Shown piece by piece: positions 8,670 to 17,747 of a stretch of 43,896 bases of DNA. The position numbers and the translations under genes are program-made. The stretch is taken from NCBI GenBank assembly GCA_016781085.1, contig JADDQZ010000054.1, forward strand, positions 1-43,896, given 5' to 3'. How positions within the stretch are numbered: the stretch's first letter is position 1; each line of letters begins with the position of its first letter. This stretch comes from Actinomycetota bacterium. Lineage in GTDB: Bacteria; Actinomycetota; Thermoleophilia; Solirubrobacterales; Solirubrobacteraceae. Below the pieces are notes generated by a model. It was given only the letters and a program-made list of their open reading frames with translations, was not told the DNA's origin and did not search any database.

Positions 8670-9746
8670 GTGACACAAATCCGTTCCACGGTTTCCATCG
8701 ATTCACGGCTTGAGGTCGATGACGAGGACGCGCTCGCGTTCGATGTCCTCGACGGATTTGCGCGGGCGTTCAAGGAACTACCGCCCAAGTACTTCTACGA
8801 CGCCGAGGGCTCCCGGCTTTTCGAGGAAATCTGCAAGCAGCCCGAGTACTACCCAACGCGCACCGAACGCGGGATCCTCGAGCGCCACGCCGAGGAGATC
8901 GTCGCTCTCACGAGTGCGTCCGAGCTCGTCGAGCTCGGCTCGGGCGTGCCGACCAAGACGCGGCTGCTGCTCGACGCGATGGCCGCCGCCGGAACGCTCG
9001 ACCGCTACGTGCCCTTCGACGTCTCAGAGGGAGTCGTGCGAGCGAGCGCGGAGCAACTGATGGAGGAATACGACGGCCTGCGCGTGCACGGGATCATCGG
9101 CGACTACGAGCGCCACCTCGACGCGGTTCCTCCGTCTGAAGGGTCCCGCATCGTCGTCTTCCTCGGTGGCACGATCGGCAACTTCTTGCCCGGTTCCCGC
9201 CGGCGCTTCCTGCGGTCGATCGCCCGAGAGCTCGGTCCCGACGACCGACTGCTGCTCGGTACCGATCTGGTCAAGGACCCGGCAGTCCTGCACGCTGCCT
9301 ACAACGACGCGGCCGGTGTCACCGCGGCGTTCAACCTGAACGTCCTTGCCGTCCTCAACCGCGAACTCGCCGCCGACTTCGACTTGTCGGCGTTCGAGCA
9401 CGTCGCATTTTTCGATACCGAGCGCGAGTGGATCGAGATGCGCCTGCGTTCTCGCTGCGAGCAGCGCGTAAGCATCGAAAGACTTGAGACCGTTGTGGCC
9501 TTCGGTGCGGGCGAGGAGCTGCGAACGGAGCTGAGCGCGAAGTTCACGCACAAGCGCATCTCCGCCGACGCGGCGGCGTCCGGCATGCGTGTCGAGCGCT
9601 TCTTCACCGACCCTGACGAGTCCTTCGCCCTTTCGCTTTGCGCGCCCGCAGATGGAAGCGCTCCGGCGACGCTTGAGTCGCTGAAAGCGCGCACCGCGAC
9701 AGCTGGTTCACGCAGGCAGCGGTGCTTGGGAGGGCAGCTCGGGTAA
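8670..9746 (+). CDS. egtD: EgtD histidine N-alpha-methyltransferase
   Basis: Uses three SAM to convert histidine to hercynine, the first step of ergothioneine synthesis. Seen: PKYFYDAEGSRLFEEI (39-54), PEYYPTRTE (58-66), SAM-binding VELGSGVPTKT (87-97), FLGGTIGNF, and a C-terminal FTDPDESFALSLCAP that closes the normal family fold. About 30 further residues follow and overlap the 3' end of the opposite LuxR gene by 39 bases; typical family members stop sooner, so the tail may come from loss of the original stop. Start GTG 8670 follows the egtB stop with no gap. Confidence 0.9.
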   Translation: MTQIRSTVSIDSRLEVDDEDALAFDVLDGFARAFKELPPKYFYDAEGSRLFEEICKQPEYYPTRTERGILERHAEEIVALTSASELVELGSGVPTKTRLLLDAMAAAGTLDRYVPFDVSEGVVRASAEQLMEEYDGLRVHGIIGDYERHLDAVPPSEGSRIVVFLGGTIGNFLPGSRRRFLRSIARELGPDDRLLLGTDLVKDPAVLHAAYNDAAGVTAAFNLNVLAVLNRELAADFDLSAFEHVAFFDTEREWIEMRLRSRCEQRVSIERLETVVAFGAGEELRTELSAKFTHKRISADAAASGMRVERFFTDPDESFALSLCAPADGSAPATLESLKARTATAGSRRQRCLGGQLG

Positions 9747-10235
9747 CGCTTCGGCCGGCGACGTTGGCGGCTCCTGAGTCGCCGCGGGTGAAACCTTGGG
9801 CTCCGGCCCGCCGATGTATCCGAGCCGCATGGCAATCGCGATCGCGTGCACGCGGGTGGTGGCTTGGAGCTTGGTCATCGCGTTGCGGATGTGCGTCTTG
9901 ACCGTCTCGCTCGACAGCACCAGATCCACCGCGATCTGCTCGCCGGTCAAGCCGCGGCTCAGCAGCTCCACAACTTCACGCTCGCGCGGGGAAAGCAGGT
10001 TGGCTGTCGCCGCATCGCTGAGCCCTTGATGGGCGGCCAAGCGCTCGAGTAGAAGCAGGCCTTCGGACGCCGTAGACGCCGAGCCGATGACTTCCCAGCC
10101 GCCACGAATGAGCGATCCCATCGGTTGCTCGGCGCGGGAGCGGGGGTCTTCTATGAGGACAAGACGCAACGGCAAGGCGAGGAAAGCATCGGCCGCGGCG
10201 CTGAAACCTTGAGTCTTAGGCCTTGCCCGGGCCAA
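9708..10235 (-). CDS. LuxR-type HTH transcriptional regulator
   Basis: 175 aa. Residues 80-140 are a clear LuxR/FixJ DNA-binding domain: LLSPREREVVELLSRGLTGEQ, then VKTHIRNAMTKLQATTR. The N-terminal 75 residues are a short region (LRLVLIEDPRSRAEQP) too small for a complete receiver domain and lacking a clear phospho-acceptor Asp, so the signal input is unknown. The C-terminal tail is Pro/Ala-rich. It is convergent with egtD and overlaps its end by 39 bases, and divergent from pafBC with 70 bases between them. An internal ATG (residue 39) is an alternative start. Confidence 0.75.
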   Translation of the reverse strand: MARARPKTQGFSAAADAFLALPLRLVLIEDPRSRAEQPMGSLIRGGWEVIGSASTASEGLLLLERLAAHQGLSDAATANLLSPREREVVELLSRGLTGEQIAVDLVLSSETVKTHIRNAMTKLQATTRVHAIAIAMRLGYIGGPEPKVSPAATQEPPTSPAEALPELPSQAPLPA

Positions 10236-10305
10236 AAGTGCGCAAAGTCCGGCTCTTGGCGTCCCCTGGCATGAGCTGGGGGGCGGTGATGACTATCGTG
10301 GCCTC

Positions 10306-12384
10306 GTGGCCAAGGACACGGAAAAGCTCATCCGGCAGCTGTCGCTCATCGCCTATCTGATGGCGGAGCGCAGAACAGTGACCGCGACGGAGATCCGCCG
10401 GGACGTCGAGGGCTATTCGGACATGACCGAAGACGCTTTCGCGCGTCGCTTCTACGCCGACCGGGCGGAGCTCGAGTCGCTCGGCATCCACTTGTCGGTC
10501 GACAAGCCGATCGAGGGCTTTTCCGAGCAAGAGAACTATTCACTCGCGCCTGAGTCCTTCTTTTTGCCGTCGATTGCGTTCACCGACAAAGAGCTGGCGT
10601 CACTGCAAACCGCGCTGACGCTGCTCGACGGTGAGTTCGCCTACGCGGAGCCGTTGCGGCTCGCGCTGCAGCAAATCTCCTGGGGCCGTCCCAGTCCGTT
10701 GAACTCACCGGCGCAACGCTCGGTGGGGCTCGGTATCACGGCTTCGGCCGGCGGTGCGGAGCTTTCCGCCCGGCTGGCGAAGATCGATACCGCGATCTAC
10801 CGGCGCAAGCGCATCGAGTTCGAGTACTTCACGATGCAGACCGGCAAGACGGAGCACCGCCTCGTGGACCCGTACCAGCTCGTCTTCGAAGCCGGGCAGT
10901 TCTATCTCGTGGGCTATTCCCACGAGCGCCGCGCCATCCGTATGTTCCGGTTGTCGCGCATCCAAGGCAAAGTCGGCTACGCGACCAAAGCCGAGCACGA
11001 CTTCCAGCGCCCCGAAGACTTCGACCCGCGGGCTTACGCCAATCGGGTGCCGTGGCAGCTGGGCGAGAAGTTCGGCACGGCCGAGATCTTCATTTCCGAG
11101 CGCATCGCTTGGTGGGTGGAGCGCAACTTCGCTGCCCATGGAGAGCTGACGGACGGCGACGGCAACGGTCGCGTGTTGCACACGGATTACGCTCTGCCGC
11201 GCCATCTGCTCGGGTGGGTGTTCGGCTTGGGCGAGCACGCGCAAGTCGTGGGTCCGCCGGAGCTCGCCGCAGAAGCGGATCGGCGCCTGGAGCTGATAAT
11301 CGAGCGCCACCGGACCTCGCCGGCTGCCCAAGCACGGCCGGTACAACGCCCCGCTCGTGAAGACGGTGTGGGCGAAGCCGAGCGTCCACGCCGTAGTCGC
11401 GCAGACGGCGCCATTCGCCCCGAGCGCTTCGCTCGCCTAGTCACGCTCGCTTCCGTGCTGATCAAGGCTGGCCGCGAGGGCCGGCGCCCGAAAGTCGCCG
11501 AAGTGCTCGGCCAGCTCCAGATGTCCGAATCGGAGCTGCGCGAAGACATCTCCGTGCTCAACGTCGTCAATTTCGGCGGCGGCGCCTACGTCCTCTACGC
11601 CGAAGTCCTGCCGTCAGGCGAGATCGAAGTCGACCCGGAGCCCTATTCCGACACATTCGACCGTCCCGCGCGCCTGCTGCCGATCGAAGCCAAGGCGCTG
11701 ATCGCCGCAATCGACTTGCTCGGAGACCACATTCCCGCCGGCTCGCTGGCTCCCGCTCGCGAGAAGATCGTCGCCGCGCTCGGTCAGGACCCGACGCGCG
11801 AAGGACTTCACATCACGACGGCCGCCGGTGACGACGAGGGAATCGCAAGGGTGGTAGGCGGTGCCATCGCCGAACGGCGCCTGATCGAGATGGAGTACTA
11901 CGCCTCCAACGAAGATCGCTTCACCAGTCGCGTGATCGAGCCCTACGCCCTGATCAATGGACAAGAGGGCTGGTACGTCGCGGCCTTCGATCCGGCCAAA
12001 GACGACGTCCGCCATTTCCGGCTGGACCGGATCAAGCGGGTGCACGCGTCCGACGAGGTCTACGAGCCCCGCCCGGACCTGGATCCAGTGGGCGACATCG
12101 AGGGCTGGCCGCGCACCGGCGAAGTCGGCGGGTCGCGCATTGCGCATGTCTGGATTTCGCCCGAGCAGGCACGCTGGGCCCGTGAAGAGCGAACCCTCGT
12201 CGCCGAGCTCGATGACGGGTCAGTGATCGTCGAATGGGCTTTCAAGGGACTGACCTACCTCGTGAAGGAAGTCCTCAAGGAAGCCGGTGAAGCCTCGGTA
12301 CTAGAGCCTGCCGACGCGCGGCAAGCCGTGCTGACCGCCGCCGAGGGCCTGCGCAGCGAGCAGCGGGTGTTGGCGCCGAGCTAA
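10306..12384 (+). CDS. pafBC: Fused PafB-PafC WYL-domain regulator
   Basis: 692 aa made of two tandem HTH-WYL units. The first has an N-terminal winged-helix region (about 8-60) and a WYL domain around residues 160-230 (RRKRIEFEYF, MFRLSRIQG). The second has an HTH near 375-425 (FARLVTLASVLIKAGREGRR) and a WYL domain around 510-590 (RRLIEMEYYASNEDRF, HFRLDRIKRV). In mycobacteria PafB and PafC are separate proteins that together activate the LexA-independent DNA damage response; natural fusions are known in other actinobacteria. A central linker (about 350-370) is charged. Start GTG 10306. No proteasome or Pup genes are adjacent. Confidence 0.88.
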   Translation: MAKDTEKLIRQLSLIAYLMAERRTVTATEIRRDVEGYSDMTEDAFARRFYADRAELESLGIHLSVDKPIEGFSEQENYSLAPESFFLPSIAFTDKELASLQTALTLLDGEFAYAEPLRLALQQISWGRPSPLNSPAQRSVGLGITASAGGAELSARLAKIDTAIYRRKRIEFEYFTMQTGKTEHRLVDPYQLVFEAGQFYLVGYSHERRAIRMFRLSRIQGKVGYATKAEHDFQRPEDFDPRAYANRVPWQLGEKFGTAEIFISERIAWWVERNFAAHGELTDGDGNGRVLHTDYALPRHLLGWVFGLGEHAQVVGPPELAAEADRRLELIIERHRTSPAAQARPVQRPAREDGVGEAERPRRSRADGAIRPERFARLVTLASVLIKAGREGRRPKVAEVLGQLQMSESELREDISVLNVVNFGGGAYVLYAEVLPSGEIEVDPEPYSDTFDRPARLLPIEAKALIAAIDLLGDHIPAGSLAPAREKIVAALGQDPTREGLHITTAAGDDEGIARVVGGAIAERRLIEMEYYASNEDRFTSRVIEPYALINGQEGWYVAAFDPAKDDVRHFRLDRIKRVHASDEVYEPRPDLDPVGDIEGWPRTGEVGGSRIAHVWISPEQARWAREERTLVAELDDGSVIVEWAFKGLTYLVKEVLKEAGEASVLEPADARQAVLTAAEGLRSEQRVLAPS

Positions 12385-12411
12385 GCAGCATCAGGCGGAT
12401 AGGCTGCGGTC

Positions 12412-13488
12412 GTGGAGCAGCTCAAGGGACTGATTCTGTCCGGTGGCAAAGGCACGCGCCTGCGCCCGATCACGTATACGTCGGCGAAGCAGCTTGTGCC
12501 CGTGGCCAACAAGCCGGTCCTCTTCTACGGGATCGAAGCCATGGCAGCAGCCGGCGTCCGTGAGGTCGGAATCATCATCGCGCCGGAAACCGGGGACGAG
12601 ATCCGTTCTTTGACCGGCGATGGGTCGCGCTTCGGTGTGCAGATCTCGTACATCGAGCAGGATGCGCCGCTCGGCCTCGCTCACGCGGTTTTGACCGCCG
12701 AGTCGTTTCTGGCTTCAAGTCCCTTCGTCATGTATCTCGGCGACAACCTGCTTCAGGGCGGCATCACCGAGCTGGTAGCGGAGTTCCGGGAGCACGAGCC
12801 CGAAGCGTTGATCCTGCTCACGCCCGTGCCGGATCCCGAGAACTATGGCGTCGCGGAGCTCGACGCCCAGGGTGCGGTAGCGCGGCTCGTCGAAAAGCCC
12901 AAGAAGCCCGCCACCGATCTGGCGCTCGTCGGCGTCTACATGTTCACGCCGCGAATCCATGACGCGGCGCGCGCTATCGCCCCGTCCGGGCGCGGTGAGC
13001 TTGAGATCACCGACGCGATTCAGTGGCTTGTCGACGAAACGCACCGCGTGGAATCACACGTGGTGCGCGGATGGTGGAAGGACACCGGCCGCTTGGACGA
13101 CATGCTGGAAGCAAATCGCCTGATCCTCGAAACCGTGGAGCGCCGCGTCGACGGTGAGCTGGTCGACGCGCAGATCCACGGTCGCGTCATCGTCGAGGGG
13201 GGAGCGAGGCTGGAGCGTTCAACCGTACGCGGGCCGGCAATCATCGGTGCGGGCGCCGTTCTCAGGGATGCCTACGTCGGCCCCTACACCGCGGTCGGAC
13301 CCGGTTGCGTCATCGAGCAAGCTGAAGTCGAACATTCAATCCTGCTCGAGGGGTCCTCCGTGCGAGGCCTTCAAGGCCGGATGGAATCTTCGCTGCTGGG
13401 AAAGAACGTGACGATTTCGCGCGATCAGCGCCAACCGCGCGCTTATCGCTTCATGGTCGGCGACAATTCAGAAATCGGCATCCTCTGA
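12412..13488 (+). CDS. rmlA: Glucose-1-phosphate thymidylyltransferase, long form
   Basis: Makes dTDP-glucose from dTTP and glucose-1-phosphate for dTDP-rhamnose or related sugars. Seen: nucleotide-binding LSGGKGTRLRPIT at 9-21, SAKQLVPVANKPV, YLGDNLL, ENYGVAEL and VRGWWKDTGR. Residues 240-345 form a left-handed beta-helix with hexapeptide-like repeats (IIGAGAVLRDAYVGPYTAVG). This is the 355-aa long RmlA type often found with antibiotic or archaeal sugar clusters, rather than the 290-aa enterobacterial form. Start GTG 12412, 27 bases after pafBC. The partner genes rmlD and rmlB lie 2.4 kb downstream; rmlC is not visible. Confidence 0.88.
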   Translation: MEQLKGLILSGGKGTRLRPITYTSAKQLVPVANKPVLFYGIEAMAAAGVREVGIIIAPETGDEIRSLTGDGSRFGVQISYIEQDAPLGLAHAVLTAESFLASSPFVMYLGDNLLQGGITELVAEFREHEPEALILLTPVPDPENYGVAELDAQGAVARLVEKPKKPATDLALVGVYMFTPRIHDAARAIAPSGRGELEITDAIQWLVDETHRVESHVVRGWWKDTGRLDDMLEANRLILETVERRVDGELVDAQIHGRVIVEGGARLERSTVRGPAIIGAGAVLRDAYVGPYTAVGPGCVIEQAEVEHSILLEGSSVRGLQGRMESSLLGKNVTISRDQRQPRAYRFMVGDNSEIGIL

Positions 13489-13528
13489 CCGTCTCGTTCC
13501 CTGTTCGAAGACGCGTGTGGCTTCCGGT

Positions 13529-13545
13529 AGCGCTGCTGAAGCGCT
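13529..13545. terminator. Small hairpin between convergent rmlA and beta-lactamase genes
   Basis: AGCGCT, a 5-base spacer, then AGCGCT again. Since AGCGCT is self-complementary, the two copies can pair. It sits in the gap between the rmlA stop and the stop of the opposite gene. No T-run is present, so the terminator role is only suggested. Confidence 0.3.
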
Positions 13546-14407
13546 TAGGCGTCGGCGTGGCGGTGGGCTGGGCGTCGGAGTCGCGTCCGGCCGATCCAGG
13601 TGGGCGTAGGAAGGAGCGCGACACTGCGCGGCGCCTTTCGCAATCCAAGCATCAGCCGCTTGGCGACGCCGCGAAGCGTCTGCTCGCTATAGGCGTGAGT
13701 CGGGCTGTCATTGGTCAAGATCGCGATCGAGACGCGCTGCTTTCCGCGGCGTAGCAAGGCCACTTGGTGGCTGACCGCTCCAGTCCCGGAGCTCCAGCCA
13801 CCTTTGAAGTGCAACTTCCAGCCGCGCGGCGCGAACTGTCCGACGCCCCATCTCTGCTCGGGAACGATGTTGCCGAGCAGTCTGAGCGCGTAGCGCCGGT
13901 GGCGCTGCGGCGTCAGTTCGGGGAGACGCAGGAAGAACCGCGACTGGTCCCGGGCGTTGATTTGGCTCAAGCCCCAAGCCGGGGCGACTTGGAAGTCGCT
14001 CATCCGGGCGCGCTTGGCAAGCGCCATGACGAGCGCGTCCCCGACGTAGTTGTGCACTGCTGTGGCGGCGTCGTTGGAGGACCACCGGATCATGGGCGAA
14101 GCAGAGCCTGATCCTGCGCCGTGAGCTCACGGTCGCGCACACTCGGATGGTTCAGGTAGGTGACCATCAGCATGGCTTTGATGACACTGGCGGAATTCGC
14201 GCTCCGCCGGGCGTCTCGGCCCCAGAAGCGTCCCTTGGTCCGCACGGCGAAGGAAACCGTCCCCGCGCGGCCTCGCGCGTAAGCCGAAGCCGCCTTGACG
14301 TCTGGCGCCCATCCCGGCGGCACACTCGCATGGGTTACACCAGCCGCGCTCGCCATTTCCGGGAGCGTGCCGTTGAGAGCGATGAGCATGAGCACGAGAT
14401 GACGCAA
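13545..14407 (-). pseudogene. Class A beta-lactamase-like serine hydrolase, split by a frameshift
   Basis: The first frame (14407 to 14090) begins with a signal peptide (MRHLVLMLIALNGTLPEMASAAG) and carries the nucleophile motif SVIK (S-x-x-K), then stops after QALLRP. The second frame (14093 to 13545) starts MIRWSSNDAATA and holds the SSND motif (SDN equivalent) and KGGWSSGTG (KTG equivalent). The protein sequence is continuous across the junction (LLRP then MIRW), so a single lost base near 14093 explains the split. The stop and the next ATG overlap as ATGA, so both halves could in theory still be translated by re-initiation. The intact product would be an exported serine beta-lactamase or PBP-like hydrolase (Beta-lactamase2 family). 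Sequencing error is possible. Confidence 0.75.
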
Positions 14408-14569
14408 ACTTGAAATCCTCTACAGTCGAAGCGGCGCGAAGCATCCCAGGCCCGTCGGACTGTCACTGACACGGCGAAGGCTGCCCCTTAGCGCCGCAAC
14501 GCTTAAACAAGGTCCTCCTGAAGGCCGCAGGCTGGCCGCTGTCTGCTTGCCGCTGTAGTTTCACGATAA

Positions 14570-15775
14570 GTGGAATCCTCCCGCCAGCGCCCGGCCATTC
14601 CTCCCGAAGTCGCCGCCGTACTGCGGCCCGTGCTGCCTGAGCTCGCCGACGACACGATCGCCGCCATTGCGCGCGAAGTTCCCGGCTACCGCCACGCCAT
14701 GGAGGGCAAGCTGGGTGAAGTCGTCCGCATCGGCGTGGAGCGGGCCCTGGGGCGCTTCGTCGACCTCATCGAGGATCCTGCCGGCGAAGACGTCGAAAAG
14801 CGTGGAACCTACGTGCGGCTTGGCAAGGGCGAAGTCCACTCCGGCCGCAGCCTCGAAACGCTCCTCGCGGCTTACCGCGTCGGTGCCCGCGTTGCCTGGC
14901 GGCGCTTCGTCGACGCGTGTGTGGCCGCCGATCAGCCGCCGGAAGTCGTCTTTCGGCTCGGCGAAGCCATTTTTGAGTACATCGACGAGCTGTCGGCGCT
15001 TTCAGCCGAGGGTTACGCCGCTGAGCAGATGGTCGAAGCGGGGGAACGGCGACGCCGCCGGCGCCGGCTGGTGTTGCTCTGCGCCCAAGATCCTCCCGCC
15101 CCCGAAGACGCCATCCGCGCCGCCGCAGAAGCCGCCGGCTGGGAACTGCCAAAGACCGTCGCGGCCGTCGTCGCGCAGCCGCCGACTGAGCGCGAAGAGG
15201 ATCCCGAGCGCACGGAGGGATCGGCTGAGCGACTCGCGCGTGGTCTCGGCCACGGCGCCATAGGGGCGGCCGTCGGACCTTTGGCGTGTGCCCTGATGCC
15301 GGACCCGCTTGGGCCGGGGCGGCGCCGCTTGATCGAGGCAGCCGTGCAAGCGGAGAGCTTGGCGCCCACTGTCCTGGGGTCCGTCGAGCCGTGGGAGCGA
15401 GTCGGAGTCAGCGTGCGCCGTGCGGTCGCCCTGCATCGCTTGTTGGCCTCAGGGCGCGTCGAAGCCGAATCGTTGGTCGACGCCAGCCGGCACTTGCCCC
15501 AATTGCTGCTGGCGTCCGATCCGGTGCTTGCCGCCGACCTCGCCGTCACGTCGTTGGCACCGCTGCGCGCGTTGCCAGAAACCGCACAGCACAAGCTGGC
15601 CGAGACTTTGCGGGCGTGGCTTGACCGCCCCGGACAGATCCAGGCGATCGGCGAGGAGATCGGCGTGCATCCGCAGACCGTCCGTTACCGCGTGAAGCAG
15701 TTGCGTGACCTCTTCGGCGATCGCCTCGACGACGCCGAATCGCGTTTCGAGTTGGCTCTTGCCCTACGCGTGTAA
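14570..15775 (+). CDS. PucR/CdaR-family transcriptional regulator
   Basis: 401 aa. The C-terminal 55 residues (GEEIGVHPQTVRYRVKQLRD) are the HTH_30 DNA-binding domain of PucR-type regulators. The middle (about 165-300) resembles the degenerate GGDEF-like region of this family. The N-terminal 150 residues are helical with no recognised sensor motif (LLAAYRVGARVAWRRF is typical of actinobacterial members). No signal or membrane segment. Start GTG 14570. It stands between rmlA and rmlDB but the sequence does not show that it regulates them. The 162 bases upstream separate it from the divergent beta-lactamase gene and should hold both promoters. Confidence 0.8.
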   Translation: MESSRQRPAIPPEVAAVLRPVLPELADDTIAAIAREVPGYRHAMEGKLGEVVRIGVERALGRFVDLIEDPAGEDVEKRGTYVRLGKGEVHSGRSLETLLAAYRVGARVAWRRFVDACVAADQPPEVVFRLGEAIFEYIDELSALSAEGYAAEQMVEAGERRRRRRRLVLLCAQDPPAPEDAIRAAAEAAGWELPKTVAAVVAQPPTEREEDPERTEGSAERLARGLGHGAIGAAVGPLACALMPDPLGPGRRRLIEAAVQAESLAPTVLGSVEPWERVGVSVRRAVALHRLLASGRVEAESLVDASRHLPQLLLASDPVLAADLAVTSLAPLRALPETAQHKLAETLRAWLDRPGQIQAIGEEIGVHPQTVRYRVKQLRDLFGDRLDDAESRFELALALRV

Positions 15776-15789
15776 CCGGCTGTTGCCGG
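15776..15789 (+). terminator. Short hairpin directly after the PucR gene
   Basis: CCGGC TGTT GCCGG forms a perfect 5-bp stem with a 4-base loop starting one base after the stop codon. No T-run follows. It may reduce read-through into rmlD. Confidence 0.3.
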
Positions 15790-15859
15790 CTTCCAGAAGC
15801 GGACCCACGCCGCGCGGCCGTGGCGCTATTGGTGCGGCATCCGCTATGGATATGCCCTC

Positions 15860-16720
15860 ATGCGGGTGCTGATCACAGGCGCGGAAGGCATGCTCGGGCA
15901 CGACCTCTCCCGGGCGGTGCGCGGCGGCGAACACGAGGTCGTGGAGCTCGATCGGACGCAGTTGGATGTCACTGACGGCGCCCGGACGCGCGAGGTGATC
16001 GCCAAAGCGCGCGCCGACGTGGTGATCAACTGCGCGGCGTGGACCGACGTTGACGGCGCCGAAGCGTCGGAAGCCGAAGCGACGGCCGTAAACGGCGACG
16101 GCGCCGGAAACGTGGCGGCGGCCGCGTACGGGGCTGGGGCGTTCGTCATCCAGGTATCGACTGACTATGTCTTCGACGGACGCGCGGACTCGCCTTATTC
16201 CGAGCGCGCTGAGACCAACCCGCTTTCAGCCTATGGGCGCTCCAAGCTGGCCGGCGAGCACGCGGTACGAAAAGCAGCCCCCGAGGCGCACGCGATCGTC
16301 CGGACGTCGTGGCTGTTTGGTGTTGCCGGCCCCAACTTCGTCGCGACCATGTTGCGGCTCGGCGCCGAGCGCCACGAGGTGACCGTGGTCTCAGACCAGA
16401 TCGGCCGCCCCACGTACACCGGGCATCTGGCGGCAGCACTGGTGGCGATCGCCGAACAGCGCCCAATCGGCGTCTTGCACGTGGCTGGCGAAGGAAGCTG
16501 CTCTTGGTTCGATCTTGCGGTAGCCACCTTCGAGCGCGCCGGCGTCGATTGCGCCGTTCGGCCGGGCTCGACGGCCGAGCTCGGACGCCCGGCGCCGCGT
16601 CCTTTGTACTCGGTTCTGGGGCTCACGAGGCCCGAGACGCCGGCTCTCGCTCCATGGCAGGAGGGCTTGGATGAATATCTCGCCGCGCGTGTCGGGGCGG
16701 CGGAAGTAGAGCGCACATGA
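15860..16720 (+). CDS. rmlD: dTDP-4-dehydrorhamnose reductase
   Basis: Last step of dTDP-L-rhamnose synthesis, NAD(P)H-dependent reduction of dTDP-4-keto-rhamnose. 286 aa. Seen: N-terminal ITGAEGMLGHDL nucleotide-binding motif, NCAAWTDVDGAE, STDYVFDG, and catalytic YGRSK. It is immediately followed by rmlB with a 4-base ATGA overlap, so the two form a coupled unit. Start ATG 15860. Confidence 0.9.
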   Translation: MRVLITGAEGMLGHDLSRAVRGGEHEVVELDRTQLDVTDGARTREVIAKARADVVINCAAWTDVDGAEASEAEATAVNGDGAGNVAAAAYGAGAFVIQVSTDYVFDGRADSPYSERAETNPLSAYGRSKLAGEHAVRKAAPEAHAIVRTSWLFGVAGPNFVATMLRLGAERHEVTVVSDQIGRPTYTGHLAAALVAIAEQRPIGVLHVAGEGSCSWFDLAVATFERAGVDCAVRPGSTAELGRPAPRPLYSVLGLTRPETPALAPWQEGLDEYLAARVGAAEVERT

Positions 16721-17715
16721 AGTTGCTCGTCTGTGGTGGCGCGGGATTCATCGGATCGAACTTCGTCCGACAGCGCGTGCGCGAGCACGGCGACGAAGTC
16801 GTGGTGCTCGACAAGCTGACCTACGCGGGGCGCCGCGAGAACCTTGCCGATCTCGAAGACGAAGTGGGGTTTTCCTTCTTCCACGGGGCGATCGAAGACG
16901 CCGATGCGGCCGCCGACGCCATGCAGGGCTGCGAGGCGGTCGTCAACTTCGCCGCCGAGACGCACGTGGACCGCTCGATCGCCGAGCCTGACGCCTTCGT
17001 CAAGACGCACGTCGTCGGGACTTTCGTGCTGCTCGAAGCCGCCCGAGAGCGCGGCATGCGGTACCTGCAGGTTTCCACGGACGAGGTCTACGGCTCGATC
17101 GACGAAGGCTCCTTCACCGAGACATCACCGCTCGCACCTTCTTCCCCGTATTCAGCGACGAAAGCCGGCGCTGACCTGCTGGTCGCGTCCTACCACCACA
17201 CCTACGGGATGCAGACCTCGATCTGCCGGGGCTCGAATAACTATGGGCCTTACCAGTACCCGGAGAAACTTATCCCGCTGATGGTGCTCAATGCCATGCA
17301 CGGCGATTCGCTGCCCGTGTACGGCGACGGCATGCAGGTCCGTAACTGGATCTTCGTCGAGGATTTCGCCCGGGGCATCGGCTTCACGCTCGACCATGGA
17401 GAGCCCGGCGAGGTCTACAACGTCGGCGGGCCCGACGAGTGCCCCAACATCGAAGTGATCGAGCGCATCCTCGAGTTCACGGGCGCCAGCCGCGACTTGA
17501 TCGAGCACGTCACCGACCGCCCCGGTCACGACGTTCGCTACTCGCTTTCCTCAGACAAGATCCGCGCGCTGGGCTGGGAGCCGCGTGTGCGCTTCGCCGA
17601 GGGGCTCGAGCGCACGGTGTCCTGGTATCGCGACAACGAGGATTGGTGGAAGCCGACTCGCTCGGGCGACTACCGGGAGTACTACGAGCGCCAGTACGGC
17701 CGCAAGCTCGCCTGA
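16717..17715 (+). CDS. rmlB: dTDP-glucose 4,6-dehydratase
   Basis: Converts dTDP-glucose to dTDP-4-keto-6-deoxyglucose using bound NAD. 332 aa, normal length. Seen: GGAGFIGSNFV at the N-terminus, AAETHVDRS, STDEVYGS (catalytic Asp-Glu pair), YSATKAGAD (Y-x-x-x-K), RGSNNYGPYQYPEKLIP, and GHDVRYSLSS. It overlaps rmlD by four bases. With rmlA upstream, three of the four dTDP-rhamnose genes are here; the epimerase rmlC is missing from the window. Confidence 0.92.
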   Translation: MKLLVCGGAGFIGSNFVRQRVREHGDEVVVLDKLTYAGRRENLADLEDEVGFSFFHGAIEDADAAADAMQGCEAVVNFAAETHVDRSIAEPDAFVKTHVVGTFVLLEAARERGMRYLQVSTDEVYGSIDEGSFTETSPLAPSSPYSATKAGADLLVASYHHTYGMQTSICRGSNNYGPYQYPEKLIPLMVLNAMHGDSLPVYGDGMQVRNWIFVEDFARGIGFTLDHGEPGEVYNVGGPDECPNIEVIERILEFTGASRDLIEHVTDRPGHDVRYSLSSDKIRALGWEPRVRFAEGLERTVSWYRDNEDWWKPTRSGDYREYYERQYGRKLA

Positions 17716-17747
17716 GGTTCGACGGCTTCGACGGTTCGGCGGGCGGC

